The notes below the pieces were generated by a model. It was not told where the DNA came from. It did not search any database and saw only the letters and a program-made list of their open reading frames with translations. Shown in pieces: positions 1 to 8,710 of a DNA stretch of 36,566 nt (position 1 is the first letter of the stretch; each line of letters opens with the position of its first letter). The stretch comes from Nemertoderma westbladi. Taxonomy: Eukaryota; Xenacoelomorpha; Nemertodermatida; Nemertodermatidae. The position numbers were made by a program, and so were the translations under genes. The DNA lies in NCBI GenBank assembly GCA_032718475.1, contig JAUCBJ010004340.1, forward strand, positions 1 through 36,566. Direction: 5' to 3'.

Positions 1-302
1 TACTGTGGGAGTAACATTGGTCAGCATGGAGATGGACTGGGACAATGCCGGGAAGGGACTGGCTAATATGGGAGTAACCTGGGACAGCATGGGGGTGGAC
101 TGGGACAATGCGGGGAAGGGACTGGATACTGTGGGAGTAACCTGGGACAGCATGGGGATGGACTGGGACAATGCGGTGAAGGGACTGGACACTGTGGGAG
201 TAACCTGGGACAGCATGGGGATGGACTGAGACAATGCAGGGAAGGGACTGGACACTGTGGGAGTAACCTGGGACAGCAAGGGGATGGACTGGGAAATTGC
301 AG
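1..302. repeat. 63-bp tandem repeat (about 4.8 copies) inside the RT ORF
   Basis: The string gggagtaac recurs at 7, 70, 133, 196 and 259, an exact 63-bp period. The array continues past the left edge. Because 63 is a multiple of three, it is open in the RT frame on the minus strand and encodes 21-residue units (SQSIPMLSQVTPTVSSPFPA and variants). A plus-strand frame is also open in part (MGVTWDSMGMDWDNAGKGLD units), which I regard as a shadow. Confidence 0.93.
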
Positions 303-1845
303 AGGCTGATTGAGATGCACTGCGACCCTCCTGCGCACCACTGAGAGATACACTGTCAGATGGACTATGGGCGATGGTGCGCGAATTGAGAGACGAATCT
401 GAGGAAGCCAGTACTGGTTCACAGTGTAGGGAGCGTACCATAGGCAGGGACCCACATCCATACGCCAGCATAGCGAGTGGATCTCCCTGCGTCATGCCCT
501 CTCTGCTCCACAGAGGGGGGTTGTTGCCAGCGAGGTACAATGCGGCGTGACCATTATATGCATTGTAGAGAAACCTCGAACATCTCGGCCAGAGTACTCT
601 GCAATTCCACAGTATCACGGGACGGCTGAGGCTGTTAAATGCGTTGCGGGCGTCTACTAGAATCATGGCCTCGGTGGATTCATCATCGAATATCGAGACC
701 ATCGCATGGATGGCGCCCTCTATTCCGGCCTTCACCCCGGCACACAATTGGTCTGCACCGCACTGAGTTACAACGTCAGTCTTTGTTGCCATCGCCATGC
801 TGACTGCGAGGAGTCTATAGAGAACCTCCCCTACGCCAATCGGACGGACCCCGGGCTGTTTGTCCAATCCAACCAATCGGCATGCTCGGAGCGCACGGAT
901 CTCCCCCCAGGGTACAATGGTGTTACACAGACGTCGTGCCAACCCCGCCACAACTTCGCGCAACCGCACACTATGGGCCTGGTATCGAGTCAGCAGTGCG
1001 TGCCAGAACTCACCATCCCCTCCGACAGGGCCAGCACAACCACACAGAGCTCGCGCCGCCTTGAGGATGAGCTGTCCAGTCATGTCAACGCCCTCGAGTG
1101 GGGGCAAATCGCTGCAAGATTCAAAACTGTCAGGGGAGACATCCATCTGTGGAGGGTGTTTCTGTTCCAGAACGTCTCGTACGGTAACGCCTAGCGGCTG
1201 ACCCTCAGCTTGGTCCTCGGGGTTGAGAACACCTCCGCAGTCACGATCTGTGACTGTTCGCACAGCTGACCGGTTCATGTTGGCGAGGACCTTTCGATTG
1301 TAGACCCGGAATGTGTTCCCGGAAGTTGCACCGCTTCCAGTCGCGAATTTGCTACTGCACCGCTCGGCCTCAACAAGTAGGGCCCCAAAGTCACCACGTT
1401 CCCACGTTTCTAATCGCCTTAGGAGGGTACGCCGCACATCTGGGGTCTTCACGACATCCGGGTCACGTTGAAAAATCATAGCGACGAAGCAAAGAGGTCG
1501 CTCTGAAGGATAAACTCCTTCACACAGTTTTGCCAGCTCCTTTGTTATGTCGTCAACTATCTTGCGTCCGACATTGCCCCCAGGGACAATATAGCGGCGG
1601 TTTGGTAGACGACATAGGCGACGATGATGACTCTCCCATGTAGGATCGGGTGAAGAACCCGGAGTATTCAGCCAGGACCCGCCGAAAGCGGCTTCCAAAC
1701 GTTCGGAAGTGGAAGGAAGCGGAGGGATGCAGTCCGTGCCACTCTCCACTGCCGGTGGGGCAGCCGATTGCTCAACTACAGTGGTGTCCAACTCCGTGTC
1801 ACTGCTCTCACTCAAAGGAGGCGTTGATGTGGCGGACCCGGACAT
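1..1845 (-). CDS. Reverse transcriptase ORF of a retroelement, partial (runs off left edge)
   Basis: Reading the minus strand from the ATG at 1845 to base 1 gives 615 codons without a stop; the preceding in-frame codon run ends at a TAA at 1858-1860. Reverse-transcriptase landmarks: a finger-region block LDKQPGVRPIGVGE (residues 327-340), motif A LVDARNAFNSLSR (396-408, catalytic Asp398) and motif B SREGMTQGDPLAM (447-459). The (F/Y)xDD box of motif C has not appeared by the window edge. The first 100 residues are Ser/Thr/Pro-rich; RRYIVPGGNVGRK follows. From memory, this block order (PGVRPIG, DAxNAFN, EGxTQGDPLAM) is typical of a large RT family in cnidarian and other invertebrate genomes; I cannot assign its clade. 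Residues 516-615 are a 21-residue tandem repeat. The lack of stops suggests a recent or constrained copy. It lies on the same strand as MON2, 270 bp past the MON2 stop. The ATG context is poor (T at -3), so the start is uncertain. Confidence 0.82.
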   Translation of the reverse strand, partial: MSGSATSTPPLSESSDTELDTTVVEQSAAPPAVESGTDCIPPLPSTSERLEAAFGGSWLNTPGSSPDPTWESHHRRLCRLPNRRYIVPGGNVGRKIVDDITKELAKLCEGVYPSERPLCFVAMIFQRDPDVVKTPDVRRTLLRRLETWERGDFGALLVEAERCSSKFATGSGATSGNTFRVYNRKVLANMNRSAVRTVTDRDCGGVLNPEDQAEGQPLGVTVRDVLEQKHPPQMDVSPDSFESCSDLPPLEGVDMTGQLILKAARALCGCAGPVGGDGEFWHALLTRYQAHSVRLREVVAGLARRLCNTIVPWGEIRALRACRLVGLDKQPGVRPIGVGEVLYRLLAVSMAMATKTDVVTQCGADQLCAGVKAGIEGAIHAMVSIFDDESTEAMILVDARNAFNSLSRPVILWNCRVLWPRCSRFLYNAYNGHAALYLAGNNPPLWSREGMTQGDPLAMLAYGCGSLPMVRSLHCEPVLASSDSSLNSRTIAHSPSDSVSLSGAQEGRSASQSASAISQSIPLLSQVTPTVSSPFPALSQSIPMLSQVTPTVSSPFTALSQSIPMLSQVTPTVSSPFPALSQSTPMLSQVTPILASPFPALSQSISMLTNVTPTV

Positions 1846-2115
1846 TGAATCGTCAAATTAATAATTTATTTATTAGTTAAACTGAAAGAATAAACGACCA
1901 CAAAACAAACCAAAAGGAATGTAAATATGACCCATAAGCTGCAGCATCAATGTTAAAAAGAAACAAATGGCAAGTATAATTCAATAAATTAATAATAATT
2001 GAATTTTACCATTTTTAGAAAATTTCAATTGGACAGAAATTTTTCAAAAATAAAACTAAAAACATTTAGAGCAAAAATTAAATTAATTAAATTTAAATAT
2101 TTGTAAATAAATATC
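1846..2115. other. AT-rich spacer, MON2 3' UTR
   Basis: No coding sequence is seen in these 270 bases between the MON2 stop codon and the RT start. The segment is strongly AT-rich, in contrast to the GC-richer ORFs on both sides. It should contain the MON2 3' UTR. Confidence 0.6.
1865..1874 (-). terminator. Candidate poly(A) signal for MON2 (two overlapping AATAAA)
   Basis: On the minus strand two overlapping AATAAA hexamers lie about 240 bases past the MON2 stop codon, the first canonical signals on that strand. They sit only 20-30 bases before the RT start codon, so MON2 transcripts would end at or just inside the RT ORF. Confidence 0.5.
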
Positions 2116-5100
2116 TCAAGAATCGGAAGTTGATAAGTCGACGTTCGTTAAAATGACTCCGTTATTAACGGGAGTTGGGGGACCCAGCAGACTGGCGTAC
2201 TCTCTCAAGGCGTCCTTAAGGGCAGCGCAGACCTGCGCTGATTGACAGGTGCAGCAGTCCACTAGGTAGGGGTAGAGTTCGATGACCTGCCGCCACACGT
2301 GGGGGTCCACCACCGTGGTGGAGCCGTCCACGGACTTCAAGGACTGCACCAACGTGGTAACGGCTTTGAGTACGAAGGATATCTCGAACATCCTGGGCCG
2401 AGGGAGCGGGCACTTACCGCTCAGTCTCTCGTCCTCCACGTAGCGTTTTAGAACGTCCTGACTGCGAGTCAGCAACGAGGCCAAGGCGAGACGCGTGATA
2501 ACCCCCTCGTCCGCGGCCATATTCCTACGGATAAAGGAGAACTCGAGGAGAGTCTCGAAACACGACTTAGCGAATTCCTCTCGAAGTCGTTTGGTTAGAT
2601 CCACGTTGATGAAATCGTTGGAGACTGAATGAATAGACCCCTGGTTGAGCAGCTGCATCACCTTAGAGATGAACGACTTGGGGATTCGCACCGAGTTGGG
2701 GAGGATATCGTTTCGGATTAACGCGATTATGGCAACGTCGAGCTTCTCGTCGGCCTGCTGGGCCTCGAGGCTGAGATTGGAGGGAGGGGCCGTCGCGGGG
2801 AACAGGAAGTCGTGGAAGGTTCCCGCGAGTTCGTCCCACATCGAGGCTCGACCGCCTGGCTCGCTCGATTCCAACTCCACTCCTAAACCCGTGCGGATCA
2901 CGATAAGGAAGGAATGGACCGCGAGCTTCCAGGTAGACGCCGCGGCGCACTTATACTTCATCTTCAAAGGGATTCTAAGAGTCCGAATCATCGATTCTAG
3001 AATATTATTAGCGATTACGTTTTTGTTTCGCGCCGAGCCGATGTAGAGGTTCACTAGGCGATGCATCGCGGCCTCGGAGAAGGCGACAAAGTCGACCGAG
3101 ACCCAGTTATTGGCCCCGAACTTGGGCGGCAGACAGGCGTACTCCACGAAGGAGAGGATCAGCGCGAACACCGCGGGGTACATGTGCTCGTAGCGGGATT
3201 GCGAGAGCTCCGCTGCGAACGTCTCGACCGCAGTGAGCGCCGAGTTCTGTAGCGTCGTGGTCGCGGGTTGTAGGTCCGAGTCGCAGGGCAGTATGAAGGG
3301 ACTCGTGTCCGCGTGCACCGGGATCGCGAGAGAGCCGCGGACTATCTCGGAGAGGCGACTCATGTCCGACATGGAGAAACGGACGTGGATGTGTTTATAT
3401 ATGGACGGGAAAATATCCAAGAAGTCGGTTAGGAAAGTCTGCGAGGGAAGTATGACCTTCTGCGGTTGCTGTCCGGGGGATTTAACACCGGAATGTTTGC
3501 GGACGCCAGTCTGTCCGGCGAGTCCGGACTTCAAACCAGACTGTCCGGTGGTCGTACCAGACTGTCCGGCCACCCCAGACTGCGCGCCCACCCCACCCTG
3601 CCCGGGCACCTGCACAACAGACACCCCGATATTGCACCACACCCTCCACGCGTTGTTCCACAGCAACTCGTCGTCCGGGAACTCACACAGCGCCGCCGCT
3701 TGCAGCACCTCCCGCAGACTGTGCAACGAGCTGAGAGAAACCTCGTGAATGCGGCACAAAGTCGCCAACTCCACATTGTCCAACAATAACGCCCACGCCC
3801 GCGGGAACTCGCCCAACCCCTGGAGCAGTTTGTACCGCGAGCTAAACACCCGAGCGACGCCTCCCAACATCAGCACTCGCGTCTCGGCCCACTGCTTCTC
3901 CGCGGTATCCCGACTGTGATGCATCAGGATGTTGGAGTCTGCGCCGACTCCGTCCGCGTCAGCCTGCGCCGAGAGACGGCGCACGTTGTCCAGCAACGGA
4001 AACAACACGGTCCACAGCACTGTGCGCCAACACTCCGCCCCTAGACGGTCTCCGTGGGCGGTAACCGCGCCGAATAGAGTCTGCCCGGCGCTCTTCCGTA
4101 TAGCGGGTCGATCGTCCACGCACAACTCGCCGAGTTTCCCGTAGAGAACGCGCCACAAAGCCTCCCCCGGCGGCTCCCGTCGTTGGTACACGTGATCCGA
4201 GATGTTCCACAGCAGCCCGATGGCCGTGAGCGAGATGTTGAGCTCGGCGTGCTGAGCGGCGAACCGAGCCGCCACCTCGACGCACAACTGGCAGCAATCG
4301 ATCGAGAGAACCGCCAAGTAGTCGGTGATTACGAGCTGGAAACTGTGGAAGGCCTGTCGGATGAGGAATTCCCCTTGGGACTCTTTGATGGTCCCGATAA
4401 TGTGCAGCATAAGGGACCACCCGGGGCCCAGCTGCGGCCCGCTGCACTGCAGGATGTAGTGGACGCACTCGAGCTGTTTGTTACGGACGTCGTTGAAACC
4501 GACCTCGGAGAGGCGCGCGAGCGGTTGGAAGAGCATGGACTGGAGTTTGGGGTTGGCGTGGAGGGGCGACTCGTAGCCGTCGTGGTCCACGGCGGACTGG
4601 ACGAGAGCGGTGAGCGACTCGGCGGCGAAACAACGCATCCCCGTGTGCGTGTTGGAGACGATCTCCTGGAGGTGGTTGGTGACCGGTCGCCAGAGGATCT
4701 CGACGCGGGATACATTGACCAACCCGGTCTCGAGAAGCTTAGCGACGGCGAACAGGGAGGGTTCGCGGCCAGCGTTGGCGCAGTCCACACTCTCGGAGGA
4801 GAGTTTGCAGAGAGCGTCGATAAGATGATGGAGAGCGACGTCGTTCATGTACTGGGAGCTCTCGAACAGCCGAGAGAGCATGGACGAGAGAACCGGTAGC
4901 TCTACAGCGGCGACGGCCGTGATCACGGTATTGGGAGAGTCTGCGGGGTTCCCGACACGCAGACCCCCGCCGCTAGAGGGCTTCAGTCCGAGGATCCAGA
5001 CGAGGTGCTGCAGGGTCGTCAGCACCAGATGCCACGAGCTCGCCAGGATGTTGCCGTGGCAATGGGCCAGACTCAGCAGCCCCTCCATGCACTGGAGGTT

Positions 5101-5802
5101 CTTAGCCGTCAAGGTGACGCTGGCGCCGCTCGCCGGGTTGCTAAGCGATGGCATCGCCGTTCCCATAGCGACCACCTGATGCCTAACATTGATGTCCTCG
5201 ATAGCGTTATTGCCGCCATTCCGCTCCAACTGACCCGACGACCTGTCTGTCTGCCCGTTGTTGCGTGGCAGCAGCGCCAGTCCGTAGTGCGCGGGTAGAC
5301 TGGCTTTACACATCGCGGTCACGAAGGCGTCGCGGGGGCTGGTCAACCCCAGGGTGCCGCACACCGAGGCCAACGTCTGGTCCGCCTTGAGGATGAGTTC
5401 GGTGTTGGCCTCGTCGGAGCTGGCGTCGAGGAGGAAGGAGAAGGCGGCCAGTAAGCCGCACCAGGAGGAATCGATTAGTTGGCGGTTGAGGCGGTCCGAA
5501 GTGTCCTTGTTGGTGGTGGAGGTCTCATCGGATGGGACCCCCTCTGGTACACCACCCGGGTGCTCTACACCATCAGCAACACCCTTGTGCACCCCCTCCG
5601 CACCCCCGTCGGGTTGGACACCCCCGGACCCGCCCCCCGTTTGCTTAGCGGACGGGGAATCGTTGACACTCCAAGCGATCGCCCGGACAATGTCCAGGAT
5701 ACACGCGAACGCGGTTCCGAGGTTGTACACCTCCGCTATATTCGGAGATTCGTGGCAGTCGAGTTTATCAAGATAAGTTGCTCGGCAAACTCCGGCAATC
5801 GG
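2116..5802 (-). CDS. MON2: MON2 homologue, coding exon 2 (residues 417-1644)
   Basis: Second and last coding exon of MON2, a peripheral Golgi/endosome scaffold related to large Arf-GEFs (BIG/GBF) but lacking a Sec7 domain; in yeast and animals it works with Dopey/Dop1 and a P4-ATPase in endosome-to-Golgi transport. The acceptor on the minus strand is TTTGCAG at 5809-5803, and the exon opens in phase 0 with PIAGVCRATYLDKLD, matching the family block AKATYLEMLD. Further recognisable MON2 blocks are ELLWNNAWRVWCNIGV, ARYxxHIxVxFSMxDMxxL around the HDS/Mon2_C region (FPSIYKHIHVRFSMSDMSRL here), SPFILPCDSD, and the C-terminal HVWRQVIELYPYLVDC, then the TAA-type stop region at 2116. Two inserts look lineage-specific: a Gly-rich stretch near residues 469-519 and a Gly/Gln/Ser repeat near 1143-1190. 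With exon 1 the product is 1644 aa, close to the human length of about 1700. The in-frame ATG at 5913 lies in the intron and is not the start. Confidence 0.95.
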   Translation of the reverse strand, partial: PIAGVCRATYLDKLDCHESPNIAEVYNLGTAFACILDIVRAIAWSVNDSPSAKQTGGGSGGVQPDGGAEGVHKGVADGVEHPGGVPEGVPSDETSTTNKDTSDRLNRQLIDSSWCGLLAAFSFLLDASSDEANTELILKADQTLASVCGTLGLTSPRDAFVTAMCKASLPAHYGLALLPRNNGQTDRSSGQLERNGGNNAIEDINVRHQVVAMGTAMPSLSNPASGASVTLTAKNLQCMEGLLSLAHCHGNILASSWHLVLTTLQHLVWILGLKPSSGGGLRVGNPADSPNTVITAVAAVELPVLSSMLSRLFESSQYMNDVALHHLIDALCKLSSESVDCANAGREPSLFAVAKLLETGLVNVSRVEILWRPVTNHLQEIVSNTHTGMRCFAAESLTALVQSAVDHDGYESPLHANPKLQSMLFQPLARLSEVGFNDVRNKQLECVHYILQCSGPQLGPGWSLMLHIIGTIKESQGEFLIRQAFHSFQLVITDYLAVLSIDCCQLCVEVAARFAAQHAELNISLTAIGLLWNISDHVYQRREPPGEALWRVLYGKLGELCVDDRPAIRKSAGQTLFGAVTAHGDRLGAECWRTVLWTVLFPLLDNVRRLSAQADADGVGADSNILMHHSRDTAEKQWAETRVLMLGGVARVFSSRYKLLQGLGEFPRAWALLLDNVELATLCRIHEVSLSSLHSLREVLQAAALCEFPDDELLWNNAWRVWCNIGVSVVQVPGQGGVGAQSGVAGQSGTTTGQSGLKSGLAGQTGVRKHSGVKSPGQQPQKVILPSQTFLTDFLDIFPSIYKHIHVRFSMSDMSRLSEIVRGSLAIPVHADTSPFILPCDSDLQPATTTLQNSALTAVETFAAELSQSRYEHMYPAVFALILSFVEYACLPPKFGANNWVSVDFVAFSEAAMHRLVNLYIGSARNKNVIANNILESMIRTLRIPLKMKYKCAAASTWKLAVHSFLIVIRTGLGVELESSEPGGRASMWDELAGTFHDFLFPATAPPSNLSLEAQQADEKLDVAIIALIRNDILPNSVRIPKSFISKVMQLLNQGSIHSVSNDFINVDLTKRLREEFAKSCFETLLEFSFIRRNMAADEGVITRLALASLLTRSQDVLKRYVEDERLSGKCPLPRPRMFEISFVLKAVTTLVQSLKSVDGSTTVVDPHVWRQVIELYPYLVDCCTCQSAQVCAALKDALREYASLLGPPTPVNNGVILTNVDLSTSDS
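3480..3620 (-). repeat. In-frame imperfect repeat coding a Gly/Ser/Gln linker in MON2
   Basis: On the plus strand ccagactgtccgg-like words recur at 3506, 3536 and 3557, spaced 30 and 21 bases, both multiples of three. On the minus strand they encode GQSG/LKSG-type units between the conserved middle and the C-terminal MON2 domain. Such a linker is absent from the vertebrate protein as I remember it. Confidence 0.6.
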
Positions 5803-5976
5803 CTGCAAACAATGTAAGATAATAATAGACAGACAGATAGATAGAAACCGTTTAAAGGGACGGGAATACGCACGGGAAGCACTGGAATAACGATAACTGA
5901 CAATAAGAAGCACGGGAATAACGTTGTACTTTACTATGAGTGACTTAAAAAAAAAGCCCTAAAAATGATACCCCCT

Positions 5977-6118
5977 TCCATAGCGAATAAATCTTCTACC
6001 GCCCTGGTAGCACAGTGGTCTTAGGACAAACACTCGGGCTGATGATAACCGGAAGTTTGAAACCTAGGTACCGGGTTCGAGCCCCAAAAGGGGCGGTTGA
6101 TATATTTTTCGCTATGGA
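5977..6118 (+). mobile_element. tRNA-like / tRNA-derived SINE-type hairpin element
   Basis: An internal Pol III promoter is visible: A box TAGCACAGTGG (6008-6018) and B box GGTTCGAGCCC (6074-6084). The ends pair like a tRNA acceptor stem: ACCGCCC (5998-6004) with GGGCGGT (6091-6097). This is flanked by a second perfect 11-bp inverted pair, TCCATAGCGAA (5977-5987) and TTCGCTATGGA (6108-6118), each separated from the inner stem by exactly 10 bases. The tRNA-like part is 100 nt, too long for an ordinary tRNA unless it has a long variable arm, and the T-stem pairs imperfectly, so it is probably a derived element, not a working tRNA gene. Confidence 0.6.
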
Positions 6119-6184
6119 GAGCATTATCAATATGTACTATAACATATATAAAATTCTGAATTAGCTCCTTTTAAATGGGTCAGA

Positions 6185-6394
6185 GTAAAACGCGGATCCG
6201 GATTCTACATTTAACATTGTCCCTACGGAAGTCGATTTTTTTTTACATTTTTATAACTCCCAAAAATAAAACTATAACCTGTTCTATTGAGTTTAGTTTC
6301 TTGTTTTGGTTAAAATAACGTGCCACTGTAACCTGCTCCTTTCCCTTAATTGATAATTTTGGAATCCGGATCCGGATCCGGATCCGCGTTTTAC
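6185..6394. mobile_element. MITE-like element with GGATCC-rich inverted termini
   Basis: The left end begins GTAAAACGCGGATCCGGATT (6185 on) and the right end (6362-6394) is its inverse but with extra GGATCC steps, so the arms are 21 and 33 bases. The 156 bases between carry the block ataacgtgccactgtaacct and a stretch also found at 18893-19003. No ORF. A non-autonomous DNA transposon is likely; no target-site duplication was established. Confidence 0.65.
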
Positions 6395-7836
6395 ACCTCC
6401 CCCTTTTAAATGATTGATTTTAAAGCTGCGATTTAGTGTGATGACATTGGCTGGTATAAGTGCGTTTTTCTCAGTTTGATAAAAACCGAGTTAGCGCCTT
6501 TTTATTATTGACATGCGACGAAATGTTGCAATTTACGTAACTATAATTATCAGTAATTTTGAAGAAGTAACTATTGATTAAAGCAAATATATGCGTGTAA
6601 GAAGTGAATTTTCAATGCATAACAATTAACAATGGCAATTACGCAAGAGTTGAAACCCTAAAGAAATTATTTTAGTTCTAGTTACAAATGAATCGAGTTA
6701 CAGTCCAGTAACTGTATAAGAAACTACTGCGGCTGCATTTATGAATCGCTTTTCTCAACAACTTTAAACAAAGAACAGTCGCGACAGTATCAAATGGAAT
6801 AAAAAAAAAGAATCCTGTAAAAGGTGACTAAAGAATCTGCAAATACTAAATACAAAAGTAATGTTGATGTTTAGAAATATAAACATAATTAATATAAAAT
6901 AAAACCCATAAAAAATATAGGCTTGTTTACCAACCAACCACACCTATAAATAACGTAACATTAAAAAAATCCGTTTGAAAGATTTTAAATACTTACTATT
7001 ACCCGCTACTGTAGTAAAAAACCCACTACCTTCATAAAAACGCAAGCTAATTAATAATGTTAACAAAATTTTTTTTTTATTTTCAAAAAATGCTAGCTAG
7101 TAAAAAAAACGCTAGCTGCTATAAAAAAAAATATCTACTTAAGGTTCTAGAACATTCACCATTACCAAAAAAAAAACATTGAAAAACACAAAAAAATTAA
7201 TGGTTAAAAAAATTGACAGAGACTGTCGACAGGGCGAAGTAGTGCCAATAAATAATAAACCAAAACAAAAGTTACATAATGTGAATTTCGAGGGAATAAG
7301 CAATAACCAGCTCACTAGTACCATGATGTACTATTCTGTATCATAATTATAATTCTAGAATCGCAAAATGACTGTGACTATTATATTACACTCTGATTAT
7401 TGACCATTTTCCTACACGAATAAAATATAACAGCAGCTACCGGTAGTATTGGTATTATATTTATCTGTGTTTGTTTTCATTATATGCGAAACATTCTAGA
7501 ACGATTTAAGTTATTGCCAAGGATATCTTGTTCCTCTGGCCTCCTTTCAGTGCATGATGATGTTCTAAAACCGTATTACATCTGGGCCTGGCAAGTGAAA
7601 TAGTAAAAAAATTGTTGAAGTTGGAAGTAGTTCTTACAGATTTTTTATAGAAATATATCCATATTGTATTATTATATTATTATTATTATGGGGTCAGCTC
7701 CGCGCGTGGCTACATTTTTGGATTTTTAACTGTACTTTTACACTGTAGTTTTATAAACACACATTATTCCCATAAAGTTAAATATTTTTATGGAAACGTG
7801 TATCAATCAGATAATAACTACAAATAATCTTATATT
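6395..7836. other. AT-rich intronic DNA, no gene seen
   Basis: No supported coding region or RNA gene. It contains A/T runs, a short TTA/ATT microsatellite near 7665-7690, and several scattered TTCTAGAA-type palindromes (around 7144, 7354 and 7493), the word also concentrated in the fold-back at 10375-10836. Confidence 0.5.
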
Positions 7837-8100
7837 CGCCCATGCCGCACGTGAAGAATACCAGGATTTCACTTTTCGGTCGACTTTTTATTGGAATTTT
7901 ATATATGACTATTTTTTATTTTTTTTAATTTATATTTTTTAAGTGTTTTATAGCGCTTATTTCTGTCTTATAACCTGTACATATACTAATTCGTTTATTG
8001 TTTTGGTTTGATTCAGCCCTTCTGTAACCTGTGGTTTTGGTGAAAACCTGGTATACTTCACAAGGGAGTAACTGCAAAGTGAAATATAACAGCAGAAAGT
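7837..8100 (+). repeat. Dispersed repeat, copy A
   Basis: About 264 bases that match, in reverse orientation, 35785-36040. Shared blocks include aataccaggatttcactttt, gttttatagcgcttatt, ttgttttggtttgattcagc and aactgcaaagtgaaatataa. The copies start and stop together, so this is a unit of dispersal. It encodes nothing obvious. Confidence 0.8.
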
Positions 8101-8140
8101 ATTGCTATATATTATATATATGCTATATATTGCTATACAG

Positions 8141-8490
8141 GTTGGTTATCCCAACATGATCCCAAGATTCAATCAGAATTGCAGGCAGTTGCTAGGGAAA
8201 GGTCACCTTGTTGCTAAGGAAAAGCGTATCAGCGCAAATGTCACTATTAACCATCTTCTATTGCTAGACATGTTGTTTATCCCAAGTTTCAATCAAAATT
8301 TCAATAAATATACAGCGGTTGCTAGGGAAAGGTCACCCTGTTGCCAAGGAAAAGTGTATCAGCGCAAATGTCACTATTAACCATCTTCTATTGCTAGACA
8401 GGTTGTTTATCCCAAGTTTCAATCATAATTACATTAAATATACAACGGTTGCTATGAAAAAGTCACCCTGTTGCTAGGGAAGTAGTCAAT
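8141..8490. repeat. Tandem repeat, period about 120-130 bp, nearly 3 copies
   Basis: The words cccaagtttcaatca, gttgctagggaaaggtcacc and gtatcagcgcaaatgtcact recur: cccaag starts at 8161, 8281 and 8411. The last copy is incomplete and more diverged. It follows directly after the dispersed repeat copy A. Confidence 0.85.
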
Positions 8491-8710
8491 TTTTTTGGTA
8501 CACAGGCTCAGATTAATCTACACATTTTTTTACATATATAGTCACATTTTCATGCTTTTGTCCGGCAATTAACGATTTTGCTATATTTCAGCCTTAAGCG
8601 ACCCCACTGTAACATAATTGAGAATAACAAGATAACCAGCTCAAAAATCTTTACGGATACATAGCAATAAATTATACTACGTGTCTAGACCATGTCCCAG
8701 AATATAGTGT

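Noticed and set aside
5-229. Plus-strand repeat ORF (DSMGMDWDNAGKGL units)
   Set aside because: It ends at a TGA inside the fifth unit and is the reverse of the longer RT reading frame; the repeat period alone explains it.
706-1201. Plus-strand ORFs of 60-162 codons at 706-1201
   Set aside because: They are antisense to the RT frame, which has recognisable motifs and is open over the whole region.
2645-5817. Many plus-strand and alternate-frame ORFs across MON2 exon 2
   Set aside because: Shadows of the GC-rich MON2 coding frame; no domain in any of them.
5803-5913. ATG at 5913 as the start of an independent 1265-residue gene
   Set aside because: A clean acceptor at 5803 and phase-0 continuity with 13400 show that the first 37 codons are intron; they have no MON2 similarity.
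5998-6097. Functional tRNA gene
   Set aside because: A and B boxes and a 7-bp acceptor-like stem exist, but the length is 100 nt, the T-stem is imperfect and no clear anticodon stem could be drawn; a derived element is more likely.
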